Assembly (NCBI RefSeq): GCF_004519315.1
Contig: NZ_SOZE01000004.1
Span: forward strand, 1-64,000
Source of the DNA: Mucilaginibacter psychrotolerans
GTDB taxonomy: Bacteria > Bacteroidota > Bacteroidia > Sphingobacteriales > Sphingobacteriaceae
Reading direction: 5' to 3'
Length of the DNA stretch: 64,000 nt
Made by a program: the position numbers and the translations under genes. Shown here piece by piece: positions 25,303-34,525 of the stretch; positions within the stretch are counted from its first letter, which is position 1; the number at the start of each line of letters is the position of its first letter. Below the pieces are notes generated by a model. It had not been told where the DNA came from. It saw only the letters and a list, made by a program, of their open reading frames with translations, and did not search any database.

Positions 25303-27213
25303 ATGAAAAAAATATCAAAAATAGTATGCGTTTTAGCAGTGCTGCTACTGGGTGGGTCGTGCAAGAAGTACCTGGACGTTGCGCCTGATAATACCGGTAC
25401 GCTGGAGTACGCCTTCCGCAACCGTAACGAAGCGGAAAACTACCTGTTTACCTGCTACGCAACCTTACAGCAAATGTATGATGCAACAGCAAACCCCGGT
25501 TTCGTTACCTCAGGAGAAATTGTTTACCCTAATAACCTTACCAAGCACCCGCTTGATGAAACCGGTTTTAACCTGCTGCGTGGTACGCAGAACAGCAATA
25601 ACCCCGGCCTTAACTGGTGGGATGGCGAAAACCACGGCCAGGCTATCTTCCGTTCTATCCGCAGGTGCAACATCATGCTGGAAAATATAGATAAGCCTGT
25701 AGATCTGTCGATAGCCGAAAAGAAACGCTGGATAGCGGAGGTGAAATTCCTGAAGGCTTATTATCACTACTACCTGGCGCGTATGTACGGCCCGATACCA
25801 TTGATAAAAACAAATCTGGATATCACCGCGTCAATTGACGAGATCAAAGTAAAACGCGCTACGGTTGACGATACCTTCGCCTACATCGTAAGTCTGCTGG
25901 ACGAGGCTGCGCCTGATCTGCCTTCGGTTATCGGCAACCAGGTGCAGGAGTTGGGCCGCATTACCAAACCTATCGCGCTTTCTATAAAAGCCGAAGTGTT
26001 GGCTACCGCCGCAAGCCCGTTATTTAATGGTAACCCCGATTATGTAAGCCTTAAGGACAAAGACGGTACAGCGCTTTTCCCTGCTGCTTATGATGCCAAT
26101 AAATGGAAGCTTGCTGCCGATGCCGCTAAAGCTGCCATTACCGAGTGCGAAGCCGATGGTATGCATCTGTACAGCTTTATCCCGCCGGCAAACATCACCG
26201 TATTACCCGATTCATTGCGCAAGGTGTTATCGATACAGAATGCTGTTACCGAAAAATGGGAATTGAACAGTGAGCTTATCTGGGCGCTAAACCCAACCTT
26301 CCCTTTCCAGGGATATGCTACGCCGCGTTTAACCAACAAATCGGTTATCAATATCTTCAGCAACCCATCGCTTTTTGCAGTGCCATTGGCCACGCAGGAG
26401 ATGTTTTATACCGATAACGGCGTACCGATAAATGAGGATAAGACCTTTGATTATGCCGGCCGCTATTCCATCAAAACAGGCGATAACGCAAGCCGCTTTT
26501 ATATAGCACAGGGCTATTCTACCGTTAAAGAACACTTTAACCGCGAGCCGCGGATGTATGCCAACCTGGGTTTTGATGGCGGTATATGGTTTGGCAACGG
26601 CAAGGTAAACCTTACCGATATGTACCACGTAGAGGCGCGCGGTATAGAATCATTCGCGGGTCCTAAAGACATCAATACGCTGAACATCACCGGCTACTGG
26701 CCAAAAAAACTGGTCAATTACTTATCGGTTTACGATGATGGTTTCCAGGAGATCAGCTACCGTTTGCCTTTGATGAGGCTATCGGGCCTGTACCTGTTAT
26801 ATGCGGAGGCACTTAACGAGCAAAGCGGCCCAACCGGCGAAGTGGCTACCTACATAGATAAGGTGCGTACCCGCGCAGGCTTACCGGGCGTAGTTACCGC
26901 GTGGACGAGCTACTCTAACAACCCGGGCAAAGTTACCACCAAAGATGGCATGCGCCAGATCATTCACCAGGAACGCCGTATAGAGCTTTGTTTCGAAGCA
27001 CAGAGCGGATGGGATTTGCGTCGCTGGAAAGAACTGCAGAATGTGCTGAGCCAACCGATACAAGGCTGGAACGTTTATGAAGCACAGCCGGCTAACTACT
27101 ATCAGCCGCGTACGGTATTTACTTCGGTATTTGGGGTGAGGAATTACCTGTGGCCGATAAAGGATCAGGATTTGATCGTGAACAGCAACCTGGTACAAAA
27201 CTCATACTGGTAG
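25303..27213 (+). CDS. SusD/RagB-family glycan-binding lipoprotein
   Basis: Surface lipoprotein that caps the SusC channel and binds oligosaccharides. Signal peptide with lipobox cysteine at residue 20 (GGSC) followed by KKYLDVAPDNTGT, the classic SusD start. TPR-like helices follow (FRNRNEAENYLFTCYATL), with YLLYAEALNE, a typical late motif, near residue 510 and ERRIELCFEAQSGWDLRRW toward the end. 636 residues, slightly long for the family. Lies 24 bases after susC. Confidence 0.93.
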   Translation: MKKISKIVCVLAVLLLGGSCKKYLDVAPDNTGTLEYAFRNRNEAENYLFTCYATLQQMYDATANPGFVTSGEIVYPNNLTKHPLDETGFNLLRGTQNSNNPGLNWWDGENHGQAIFRSIRRCNIMLENIDKPVDLSIAEKKRWIAEVKFLKAYYHYYLARMYGPIPLIKTNLDITASIDEIKVKRATVDDTFAYIVSLLDEAAPDLPSVIGNQVQELGRITKPIALSIKAEVLATAASPLFNGNPDYVSLKDKDGTALFPAAYDANKWKLAADAAKAAITECEADGMHLYSFIPPANITVLPDSLRKVLSIQNAVTEKWELNSELIWALNPTFPFQGYATPRLTNKSVINIFSNPSLFAVPLATQEMFYTDNGVPINEDKTFDYAGRYSIKTGDNASRFYIAQGYSTVKEHFNREPRMYANLGFDGGIWFGNGKVNLTDMYHVEARGIESFAGPKDINTLNITGYWPKKLVNYLSVYDDGFQEISYRLPLMRLSGLYLLYAEALNEQSGPTGEVATYIDKVRTRAGLPGVVTAWTSYSNNPGKVTTKDGMRQIIHQERRIELCFEAQSGWDLRRWKELQNVLSQPIQGWNVYEAQPANYYQPRTVFTSVFGVRNYLWPIKDQDLIVNSNLVQNSYW

Positions 27214-27250
27214 GCTTTAAAAACAGAGGACATCTTAAAAGTATAGATAT

Positions 27251-28495
27251 ATGAAAAAGATAAACAGATTTTCCACCAAAACAACGCTATGGCTGGCTTC
27301 GCTGGTGCTGGTGTGTATCATAGGCTCCTGCAAAAAGAACGAGGGCTTTAATACCGAGCCGGTATCTACCGATAAAACCAAGCCCGGCGTAGTAACCAAT
27401 ATAGCGGTTAAAAACTTCAACGGCGGTGCGTACATTACCTACGATTTGCCCAACTCGGATAATATATTGTACGTGCTGGCCAGGTACAATATCAATGATA
27501 AAACCAGTCGCGAAACCAAATCGAGTTACTATACCGATACGGTTACTGTTGATGGTTTCGCTGCGGCGAAAGATTACGATGTTACGCTTACCGTAGTAAG
27601 TCGTGCCAACGTATCATCAGATCCGGTTAAGGTAACCGTGCACCCCAACACACCGTTTTATAAACTGATAAAGCCCACCGTGAATATCACTACCGATTTT
27701 GGTGGGGTACACATCAATGCCCTTAACCCAAACCGTAAAGAAGTAGGGGTGATTTTGGTTGCGTTGGATAAAACTACAGAGGCGCTTGAGGTCGCCGATC
27801 AGCATTACACCAATACCGATACCATCAGTTACTCGGTAAGGGGATATCCATCGGTGCCTACCAAGTTCGGCGTGTACGTAACCGACCAGTTCGGCAACCT
27901 GTCTGATACTACCATCGTAACCCTTACGCCGCTGTTCGAAACACAATTGGATAAATCCAAATTCTCGGTTTACCGCCAGGCCAGCGATAGCGAAATTGGT
28001 TACGGCTGGAACTTGCCTTACTTGTGGGATGGCAAGACCGACGGATACTCTAACGGATGGCACACCCAACCGGGCACGGGCAAACCCATACAGGGCACTT
28101 TCGGCATTGGTGTGCTTACGCAGTTGAGCCGTATTAAAATTTGGGAACGCCCGCTGGAGTATGCATTCTTCCATGGTAACCCAAAAAACTTCACTATTTG
28201 GGGTTCAGCAAAAGAGTCGCCTGCCGATGTAGTGTTGCCACAATCGGCACCTGCCGGCACAGTGATAGGCGATTGGACAAACCTGAGCAATTTCCGCTAT
28301 CCAAACCCGCCATCGGGCTTGCAGCCGGGCTTTACCAACGCCGCCGACGAGAAATTCGTGGAAGCAGGGGTAGATTTCGTGTTCCCAACCTCGGCACCAC
28401 CGGTAAAATACCTGCGCATTTTGGTACACGATACCTGGGGTAAAGGCGATGTTGCCCACTTAATGGAAGTAACCGTTTATGGTAAACCACAGTAA
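27251..28495 (+). CDS. Surface glycan-binding-type lipoprotein (DUF4959/DUF5126/DUF5000 build)
   Basis: 414 residues with lipobox cysteine at residue 27 (IIGSC). After the anchor comes an N-terminal fibronectin-like domain (PGVVTNIAVKNFNGGAYITYDLP), a second middle beta domain (TVNITTDFGGVHINALNPNRKEVGVILV) and a C-terminal discoidin/F5-8C-like domain with LWDGKTDGYSNGWHTQ and RYLRILVHDTWG. This architecture is common directly after SusCD pairs and probably binds substrate at the cell surface. Ligand unknown. Last 21 bases before the next gene's ATG are free. Confidence 0.82.
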   Translation: MKKINRFSTKTTLWLASLVLVCIIGSCKKNEGFNTEPVSTDKTKPGVVTNIAVKNFNGGAYITYDLPNSDNILYVLARYNINDKTSRETKSSYYTDTVTVDGFAAAKDYDVTLTVVSRANVSSDPVKVTVHPNTPFYKLIKPTVNITTDFGGVHINALNPNRKEVGVILVALDKTTEALEVADQHYTNTDTISYSVRGYPSVPTKFGVYVTDQFGNLSDTTIVTLTPLFETQLDKSKFSVYRQASDSEIGYGWNLPYLWDGKTDGYSNGWHTQPGTGKPIQGTFGIGVLTQLSRIKIWERPLEYAFFHGNPKNFTIWGSAKESPADVVLPQSAPAGTVIGDWTNLSNFRYPNPPSGLQPGFTNAADEKFVEAGVDFVFPTSAPPVKYLRILVHDTWGKGDVAHLMEVTVYGKPQ

Positions 28496-28514
28496 CAGCC
28501 AATTAAATAAAGAC

Positions 28515-29744
28515 ATGATGAAAAATCTTTTAAATATAAGCCTGTTTTCTTGTTTGCTGCTTGGCTTGCTTAGCTGCAGCAAGAAGGATAAAGACTTTAA
28601 GAATTTCCTTAACAATAAGGAAGTAACCTACCCGGGCGTTGTTGCAAAAATACATGCCAAAAGCGGTAACCTGCGCGCCGCATTGGTTTGGAACCCAAGC
28701 CCCGATCCAAGTATAACCAAGTACGTTGTCTATTGGAACAACAAGGCCGATTCGCTCACCTTGACATCTTCTAACCATAACACCAGCGATTCGTTGACCG
28801 CCGTTATTCCGGGTTTGAACGAGTATATCTATTCGTTTACGATCTATTCGTACGATGCGAAGGGTAACCGTTCTATACCATTGGATATCAATAACGTAAA
28901 GGTTTACGGGCCTATCTATCAATCGGGTTTGCTTAACCGTACTATAGATGCCGCCAACCCTTTCACGGTGAGCGAGAATGGAAACATCAGGCTTAACTTT
29001 TTATCAAGGGATACCAGCGTTGTTAATGTAGGTACCGATATTAAATACACTAACCGCAGTGGGGTAGAAGTGGTAAAACAATTGAAACCGGACAGTTTGG
29101 GCATTACGCTTACCGATTATAAATCTGGCGCACCGGTGCAGTTCCGCTCGGGTTACCTGCCGGTAAAAAATTCGATAGATACCTTTTACGTAAACACTTA
29201 CGGCACCTTCCCAACTATTAGCGGGATAGCACAGTGTAACAAAGCCTTGTTCCGCGAGAACCGCTTAAATGGCGATGCGGGCACCTACGAAGGCCAAACC
29301 AGCGTAAGCAAATTGTGGGATGGCTCACAGGGCCCGCAGGGTTATCCAAATATTTTCCACAGCGATGGCGACCACGGCATGCCTCACACTATCACCTTTG
29401 ATATGGGCAAGGTTTACAAAAAATTGACCTCTGTAGAAGAGATTGGCCGTAACTGCTGCAACAACCCCGACCAGTTCGAGATTTGGGGTATAGCAGATAT
29501 CACCGATGCTGCAACAACGCTATCGCCGCGCGATGGTGGTTGGAGCGCCGAGATGGTATCCAAAGGCTGGACATTGCTGAAAGATATTCAGAGGACTGAT
29601 GATGGCATCAATGCGCAGAAATACGATTTCGGCACGGTGCCACCGGTTAGGTATATCCGCGTACGCATTAAGCATGTAACCACCGGCGACGGTAATTACA
29701 GCAACATGAGCGAGATGACCTTCTGGAACGACGTATTGAACTAA
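28515..29744 (+). CDS. Surface glycan-binding-type lipoprotein (DUF4998/DUF5000-like)
   Basis: 409 residues from the ATG at 28515. Lipobox GLLSC with the cysteine at residue 21. The N-terminal DUF4998-like part (GNLRAALVWNPSPDPSITKYVVYWN) reads as a fibronectin-type module, followed by a beta middle part and a C-terminal discoidin-like domain (KLWDGSQGPQGYPNIFHS, then VRYIRVRIKHVT). The earlier in-frame start at 28479 overlaps the preceding gene and is unlikely. Fourth and last gene of the SusC operon, closed by the terminator at 29770. Confidence 0.8.
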   Translation: MMKNLLNISLFSCLLLGLLSCSKKDKDFKNFLNNKEVTYPGVVAKIHAKSGNLRAALVWNPSPDPSITKYVVYWNNKADSLTLTSSNHNTSDSLTAVIPGLNEYIYSFTIYSYDAKGNRSIPLDINNVKVYGPIYQSGLLNRTIDAANPFTVSENGNIRLNFLSRDTSVVNVGTDIKYTNRSGVEVVKQLKPDSLGITLTDYKSGAPVQFRSGYLPVKNSIDTFYVNTYGTFPTISGIAQCNKALFRENRLNGDAGTYEGQTSVSKLWDGSQGPQGYPNIFHSDGDHGMPHTITFDMGKVYKKLTSVEEIGRNCCNNPDQFEIWGIADITDAATTLSPRDGGWSAEMVSKGWTLLKDIQRTDDGINAQKYDFGTVPPVRYIRVRIKHVTTGDGNYSNMSEMTFWNDVLN

Positions 29745-29769
29745 ACCTTATCCAAGCCGATGCGCGTAT

Positions 29770-29807
29770 CAATAAGCCATTCGTTTTAAAAAATGGATGG
29801 CTTATTG
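29770..29807 (+). terminator. Terminator of the SusCD operon
   Basis: Perfect 11-bp stem CAATAAGCCAT / ATGGCTTATTG, then ATTTTA. It lies 26 bases after the last lipoprotein gene. Confidence 0.65.
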
Positions 29808-29881
29808 ATTTTAAAGCCCTTAAATTCGTTGATGTATGGCTGCACAGCATTTGTAGAGAAACAGCCTGTACATAGATACCT

Positions 29882-31825
29882 ATGCTTAAATATTTTTACC
29901 TCCTTTTAGTTTTATCAGGCTTTGCTTTGCCATTAAGCGCGCAGCAAACGCAAACCGCCGATCTTAAATGGAAAGGCTTCGAACGCGTAAATTTCACCAT
30001 TGACGGGCATCCTGCTTATTATGTAAAACCCAATAAACCACTCCCCGGCAACCCCTGGGTATGGCGCTCTTCTTTCCCCGACTGGCATACCGATGCAGAT
30101 AGCATTTTGTTGAGCCGAGGCATGTACGTGGCCTATGTAGATGTAGATAATCAATACGGTAGTCCGCAGGCTATGCAGGTATGGGATGAATTTTATGCAT
30201 ACCTGCAAAGGAACGCAGCTTTCAGCACAAAAGCAGCGTTGGAGGCCGTGAGCCGTGGCGGCTTATACGCTTACGCCTGGGCCAAACGCAACCCCGATAA
30301 GGTGAGTTGCATTTATGGCGAAACGCCGGTTTGCGATATCAAAAGCTGGCCCGGCGGAAAAGGTGCGGGCATGGGCGATACCACATCGTGGGCGCAGTAC
30401 AAACAGGTATTTGGCTTTACCGAAGCGCAGGCTATGGCCTTTAAGGATAACCCCATTGATAATTTGGAGGGCCTGGCAGCCTTTCATGTGCCATTGCTGC
30501 ACTACATCAGCAATGCCGATAAATTAGTGCCCGTTGCCGAGAACTCGAATGTCCTCGTCAAAAACTACAAAGCTTTAGGCGGCCAGGCTACGGAAGTGGT
30601 GATAGATAAGCAGCCGCAGGAACTATTCGGGCATCATTTTATTATCGAGCATCCGGAAGCCATTGCTGATTTTTTAATGAGCAACGCTTATCCGGTAAAG
30701 CCTGTCTTGCCGTATGGCGATTATTTTAAGCTGCGGGGCGGGTTAAATAAATCGCACTATGTAATCAAGCAAGACAAACAGGCTACCGTTGCCTTCCTTG
30801 GCGGCTCCATAACTTTTAACCCAGGCTGGCGCGATAAGATAACGACTTATTTAAAAGCAACTTTCCCTGAAACAAAGTTCAGGTTTATCGCCGCAGGCAT
30901 ACCCTCGCTGGGCAGTTTGCCGCATGTCTTCCGCCTACAGCGCGATTTGCTCGATTCGGGCAAAATCGACCTGCTATTTATAGAAGCCGCCGTAAACGAC
31001 CGCGTAAACGGCACCGATAGCCTAACTCAGGTACGTGATCTGGAGGGAATAGTGCTGCATGCCAAACGGACAAACCCAAGGATAGATATCTTAATGATGT
31101 CTTTTGCCGACCCCGATAAGAACAAAGATTATGCATCCGGCAAAATACCTGTGGAGATTATTAACCACGAGTTGGTGGCTTCGCGGTATGATTTGCCATC
31201 TATTAACATTGCCAAAGAAGTTTACGACAAAATTCAAAACAAAGAATTTGATTGGGATAAGGATTTTAAAGACCTGCATCCCGCGCCTTTTGGGCAGGAA
31301 CTTTATTTTGCCACCATTAAAGCTTTGCTTCAAGTGGCTATGGATCCCGGCGTTCCTCTGCGGAAATACATGCCTCGGATTAAAAGGCTAAATTCCGCGA
31401 GTTTTGCCAACGGCAATTACTACAGCATCAATAACGCCAGGTACGATGCGGATTGGAGCATCAACCCCAATTGGACACCCACAGACGGCCTCGGCACGCG
31501 CCCGGGTTTCGTGAATATTCCGGTGCTTTCAGCATATAAGCCGGGTGCTGAACTGACCTTGAATTTTACGGGTAGAGCTATTGGGATGGCCATTGTATCC
31601 GGCGGGGATGCGGGGACAGTATCCTATGTTATCGACGGGAAAGCCTACAAACCAATCGACCTCTACACCCAGTGGAGCGGCTTTTTGCACCTGCCCTGGT
31701 ATATCCTTTTTGATGGTAACCTAAAACCCGGTAAGCATGTATTGAAGCTGAAAATTGCTGGCACGCATGCACCGGCGAGTAAGGGCTACGCCTGCCGTAT
31801 CGTAAATTTTTTAAGGAGCGAATAA
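29882..31825 (+). CDS. Fused two-domain esterase: alpha/beta hydrolase plus SGNH hydrolase
   Basis: Exported protein of 647 residues with two candidate esterase units. Residues about 25-270 are an alpha/beta hydrolase: nucleophile Ser124 in AVSRGG (family GxSxG changed to VxSRG), acid Asp213 in NADKLVP and His251/252 in LFGHHF. Residues about 298-490 are an SGNH hydrolase: Ser309 in FLGGSIT, the Gly block AAGIPSLGS, Asn372 in AAVND, and D464-L-H466. The Asp is two, not three, residues before His. A beta-rich domain fills 505-647. Likely removes acetyl or other acyl groups from the target glycan; which group each half removes is unknown. Separate from the SusCD operon. Confidence 0.8.
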   Translation: MLKYFYLLLVLSGFALPLSAQQTQTADLKWKGFERVNFTIDGHPAYYVKPNKPLPGNPWVWRSSFPDWHTDADSILLSRGMYVAYVDVDNQYGSPQAMQVWDEFYAYLQRNAAFSTKAALEAVSRGGLYAYAWAKRNPDKVSCIYGETPVCDIKSWPGGKGAGMGDTTSWAQYKQVFGFTEAQAMAFKDNPIDNLEGLAAFHVPLLHYISNADKLVPVAENSNVLVKNYKALGGQATEVVIDKQPQELFGHHFIIEHPEAIADFLMSNAYPVKPVLPYGDYFKLRGGLNKSHYVIKQDKQATVAFLGGSITFNPGWRDKITTYLKATFPETKFRFIAAGIPSLGSLPHVFRLQRDLLDSGKIDLLFIEAAVNDRVNGTDSLTQVRDLEGIVLHAKRTNPRIDILMMSFADPDKNKDYASGKIPVEIINHELVASRYDLPSINIAKEVYDKIQNKEFDWDKDFKDLHPAPFGQELYFATIKALLQVAMDPGVPLRKYMPRIKRLNSASFANGNYYSINNARYDADWSINPNWTPTDGLGTRPGFVNIPVLSAYKPGAELTLNFTGRAIGMAIVSGGDAGTVSYVIDGKAYKPIDLYTQWSGFLHLPWYILFDGNLKPGKHVLKLKIAGTHAPASKGYACRIVNFLRSE

Positions 31826-31868
31826 TCCATCCTTTTTAGGATTTTATCCATTTTTTAGCCATGGATAA
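31825..31868 (+). promoter_or_regulatory. 21-bp-spaced direct repeat and inverted repeat upstream of GH95
   Basis: ATCCAT at 31825 and 31846 start 21 bases apart, each followed by TTTTTAG. The second also forms a perfect inverted pair TTATCCAT (31844-31851) / ATGGATAA (31861-31868). Overlaps the stop of the esterase gene. Resembles the site before susC. Confidence 0.5.
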
Positions 31869-31924
31869 GGTTTTATTTTTATTGCAGCCAATCAGATTGA
31901 ACAAATAGAAGGAAGCCGCTTTCA

Positions 31925-32064
31925 GATTTCCCCTCTCGAGAGGGGGCGGGCTGGGCATAAGCGATGGCTGGGGTGTGTTAGCCGATTTGTATAACGCCTA
32001 ACACACCCCTCCACCCCCTCTGCTCCTCCGCTAAAGCTTCAGCGGCACGCGGTCAAGAGGGGAG
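31925..32064. repeat. 140-bp inverted-repeat element, copy B
   Basis: Same length as copy A at 17211-17350 and in opposite orientation. The 44 bases at 32014-32057 are the exact complement of 17220-17263. Ends are gatttcccctctcga and tcaagaggggagc. It takes up much of the 350-base gap before GH95, which has no gene. Confidence 0.85.
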
Positions 32065-32182
32065 CCGCACAAGCCATTGCCCGCAATATAGTTTAAAAGT
32101 GATTTCCACAGACTAAGCTTTAAAGAAGTAGCAAAGAAAGCTTCTTTAATCGTCGCCCTTTTGGGCAATAAATCAAAATAGA

Positions 32183-34510
32183 ATGAAAAGACACGGTTAC
32201 CTGTTTATTATTTTCTCCTTATCTGCCACCATTAGTGCTTTTGCGCAAAATAAGCCGCTGAAACTTTGGTACGACAAACCCGGCAACCGCTGGGAAGAAA
32301 CCCTGCCTTTGGGCAACGGCCGGTTGGGCATGATGCCCGACGGCGGCACCAACGAAGACAACATCACCCTCAACGATATCACCCTATGGAGCGGTGCTCC
32401 GCAGGATGCTAATAATTACGAGGCTTATAAGAGCTTGCCCGAGATTCGTCGCCTGCTTGCCGAAGGCAAGAATGATGAAGCACAGGCGCTGGTCGACAAG
32501 AATTTCATTTGCAAGGGCATTGGCTCGGGCGGTGTGCCCTTTGGTTGTTACCAAACGCTGGGCAACTTGCAGCTTAAATTCAATTACGCCGATGCAAATG
32601 CACAGGTTACCAATTACAAACGCGAGCTATCGCTGGATAATGCCGTAGCTTCAGCCTCTTTCCAACGAGGTGGGGTTACCTACAAACGCGAGTATTTTAC
32701 CAGTTTCGGCAGTGATGTAAGCATCATCAAACTATCTGCCGATAAGCCAGGGCAGCTGAATTTCAGCATAGACCTTTCGCGGCCCGAACGCGCTACCACC
32801 ATCGAAAACAAGGGCTGCCTGGAAATGACGGGCCAACTGCCCAGTGGCACCAGCGCGGGCGGTATGCAGTACCTGGCCAAAGTAAAGGCCCGGCTAACAG
32901 GCGGCAGCCTAGGCCACGATGGTAATGTGCTGGTCGTAAAGAATGCCACCGAGGTTTTCATCTACTTATCCGCTGGTACTGATTTCCGCGGAGCGGATTT
33001 CAAAAAGAACGTGGATGCCAAGCTTGCTGCCGCGCTGAAAAATAATTACGCTGCCGAGAAAGCAGCGCACATTACCCAATACCAAAAACTGTTTAAAAGA
33101 GTATCGGTAGATTTAGGCACCAGCACCGCCCCGGATGGAACCACCGATAAAAGGTTGCTCACGTTTCACCAAAACCCTAATGCTGATAAAGGCCTGCCCG
33201 TGCTGTTTTACCAGTTTGGACGCTATTTAAGCATCTGCAGCACGCGTGTAGGCTTGTTGCCACCCAATTTGCAGGGATTATGGGCCAACCAGATACAAAC
33301 GCCATGGAACGGCGATTACCACCTCGACGTAAACATACAAATGAACCAGTGGCCGGTAGAGGTATCTAACCTATCGGAATTGAACCTGCCGCTTGCCCAA
33401 TTAGTGAAAGGCATGGTAGAACCCGGCAAGCGCACTGCCAAAGCTTACTATAATGCCGATGGCTGGGTGGCGCACGTCATCACAAACGTGTGGGGCTTTA
33501 CCGAGCCTGGCGAGAGTGCCTCCTGGGGCGTAACCAAGGCTGGTTCAGGCTGGCTGTGCAACAATCTGTGGGATCATTACGCTTTCTCGGAAGATAAAAA
33601 ATACCTGGCCGATATATACCCCATACTGAAAGGTTCGGCGCAATTTTACAGCAGCATGCTGGTTAAAGATGCGAAAACCGGATGGCTCGTTACCTCGCCT
33701 TCATCATCGCCCGAGAATAGCTTTTACCTGCCCAACGGAAAAACGGCCAGCATTTGCGTAGCACCCACCATCGATAACCAAATTATCCGCGAGCTTTTCG
33801 GCAACGTAATTACGGCCTCCAAACTTTTGGGTAAGGACGGCGATTTCGCCAAAACCCTCGCCGCCAAACTGAAGTTGCTGCCACCCGCCGGCCAAATAGG
33901 CAAAGACGGCAGCCTGATGGAATGGCTGGAAGATTACAAGCAAACCGATTTGCAGCACAGGCACGTTTCGCACCTGTATGGTTTATACCCGGCATCGCTT
34001 ATTACGCCGGAGGGTACCCCTGAATGGGCAGAAGCCTGCAAAAAAACCTTAGAGGCCAGGGGCGACGATGGGCCAAGCTGGTCTATCGCCTATAAATTAT
34101 TATTCTGGGCACGCCTGCACGATGGCAACCGCGCTTATAAACTCTTTACCGAAATTATGAAACCCACCACCCGTACCGATATCAATTACGGCGCGGGTGG
34201 GGGAATCTATCCGAACTTATTATCGGCGGGGCCACCGTTCCAGATTGATGGCAACTTCGGCACCACGGCGGGTATAGCAGAAATGCTGATACAAAGCCAC
34301 GCGGGCTTTATAGAACTGCTGCCCGCAGTACCCGATAGCTGGAAAGCATCGGGCCAGGTGAAGGGGGTGAAAGCCCGGGGAAATTATACGGTAAATTTTA
34401 GTTGGTTGAATGGAAGGGTGGTTAGCTATAAGATCATCTCTTCCCTCCCCCGGAAAGTGAAAGTGAAGATAAACGGCCAGGTGAAATTGGTAAGAACAGT
34501 AAAAGCCTAA
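32183..34510 (+). CDS. GH95 family glycosidase (alpha-L-fucosidase or alpha-L-galactosidase)
   Basis: Exported enzyme of 775 residues with a signal peptide (ending SAFAQ). GH95 layout: N-terminal beta domain beginning PLKLWYDKPGNRWEETLPLGNGRLG, then an (alpha/alpha)6 barrel with QMNQWPVEVSNL, HRHVSHLYGLYP and PPFQIDGNFGTTAG. Candidate catalytic residues: Glu511 in SSSPENS and Asp689 in FQIDG. In the NxN pair of characterised fucosidases the first Asn is Asp382 here (D-V-N384). Expected to cleave terminal alpha-linked L-fucose or, in some members, L-galactose. Fits with the fuconate dehydratase operon upstream. The alpha-galactosidase-like gene follows after 15 bases. Confidence 0.9.
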   Translation: MKRHGYLFIIFSLSATISAFAQNKPLKLWYDKPGNRWEETLPLGNGRLGMMPDGGTNEDNITLNDITLWSGAPQDANNYEAYKSLPEIRRLLAEGKNDEAQALVDKNFICKGIGSGGVPFGCYQTLGNLQLKFNYADANAQVTNYKRELSLDNAVASASFQRGGVTYKREYFTSFGSDVSIIKLSADKPGQLNFSIDLSRPERATTIENKGCLEMTGQLPSGTSAGGMQYLAKVKARLTGGSLGHDGNVLVVKNATEVFIYLSAGTDFRGADFKKNVDAKLAAALKNNYAAEKAAHITQYQKLFKRVSVDLGTSTAPDGTTDKRLLTFHQNPNADKGLPVLFYQFGRYLSICSTRVGLLPPNLQGLWANQIQTPWNGDYHLDVNIQMNQWPVEVSNLSELNLPLAQLVKGMVEPGKRTAKAYYNADGWVAHVITNVWGFTEPGESASWGVTKAGSGWLCNNLWDHYAFSEDKKYLADIYPILKGSAQFYSSMLVKDAKTGWLVTSPSSSPENSFYLPNGKTASICVAPTIDNQIIRELFGNVITASKLLGKDGDFAKTLAAKLKLLPPAGQIGKDGSLMEWLEDYKQTDLQHRHVSHLYGLYPASLITPEGTPEWAEACKKTLEARGDDGPSWSIAYKLLFWARLHDGNRAYKLFTEIMKPTTRTDINYGAGGGIYPNLLSAGPPFQIDGNFGTTAGIAEMLIQSHAGFIELLPAVPDSWKASGQVKGVKARGNYTVNFSWLNGRVVSYKIISSLPRKVKVKINGQVKLVRTVKA

Positions 34511-34525
34511 ACTCAACATAGCACT

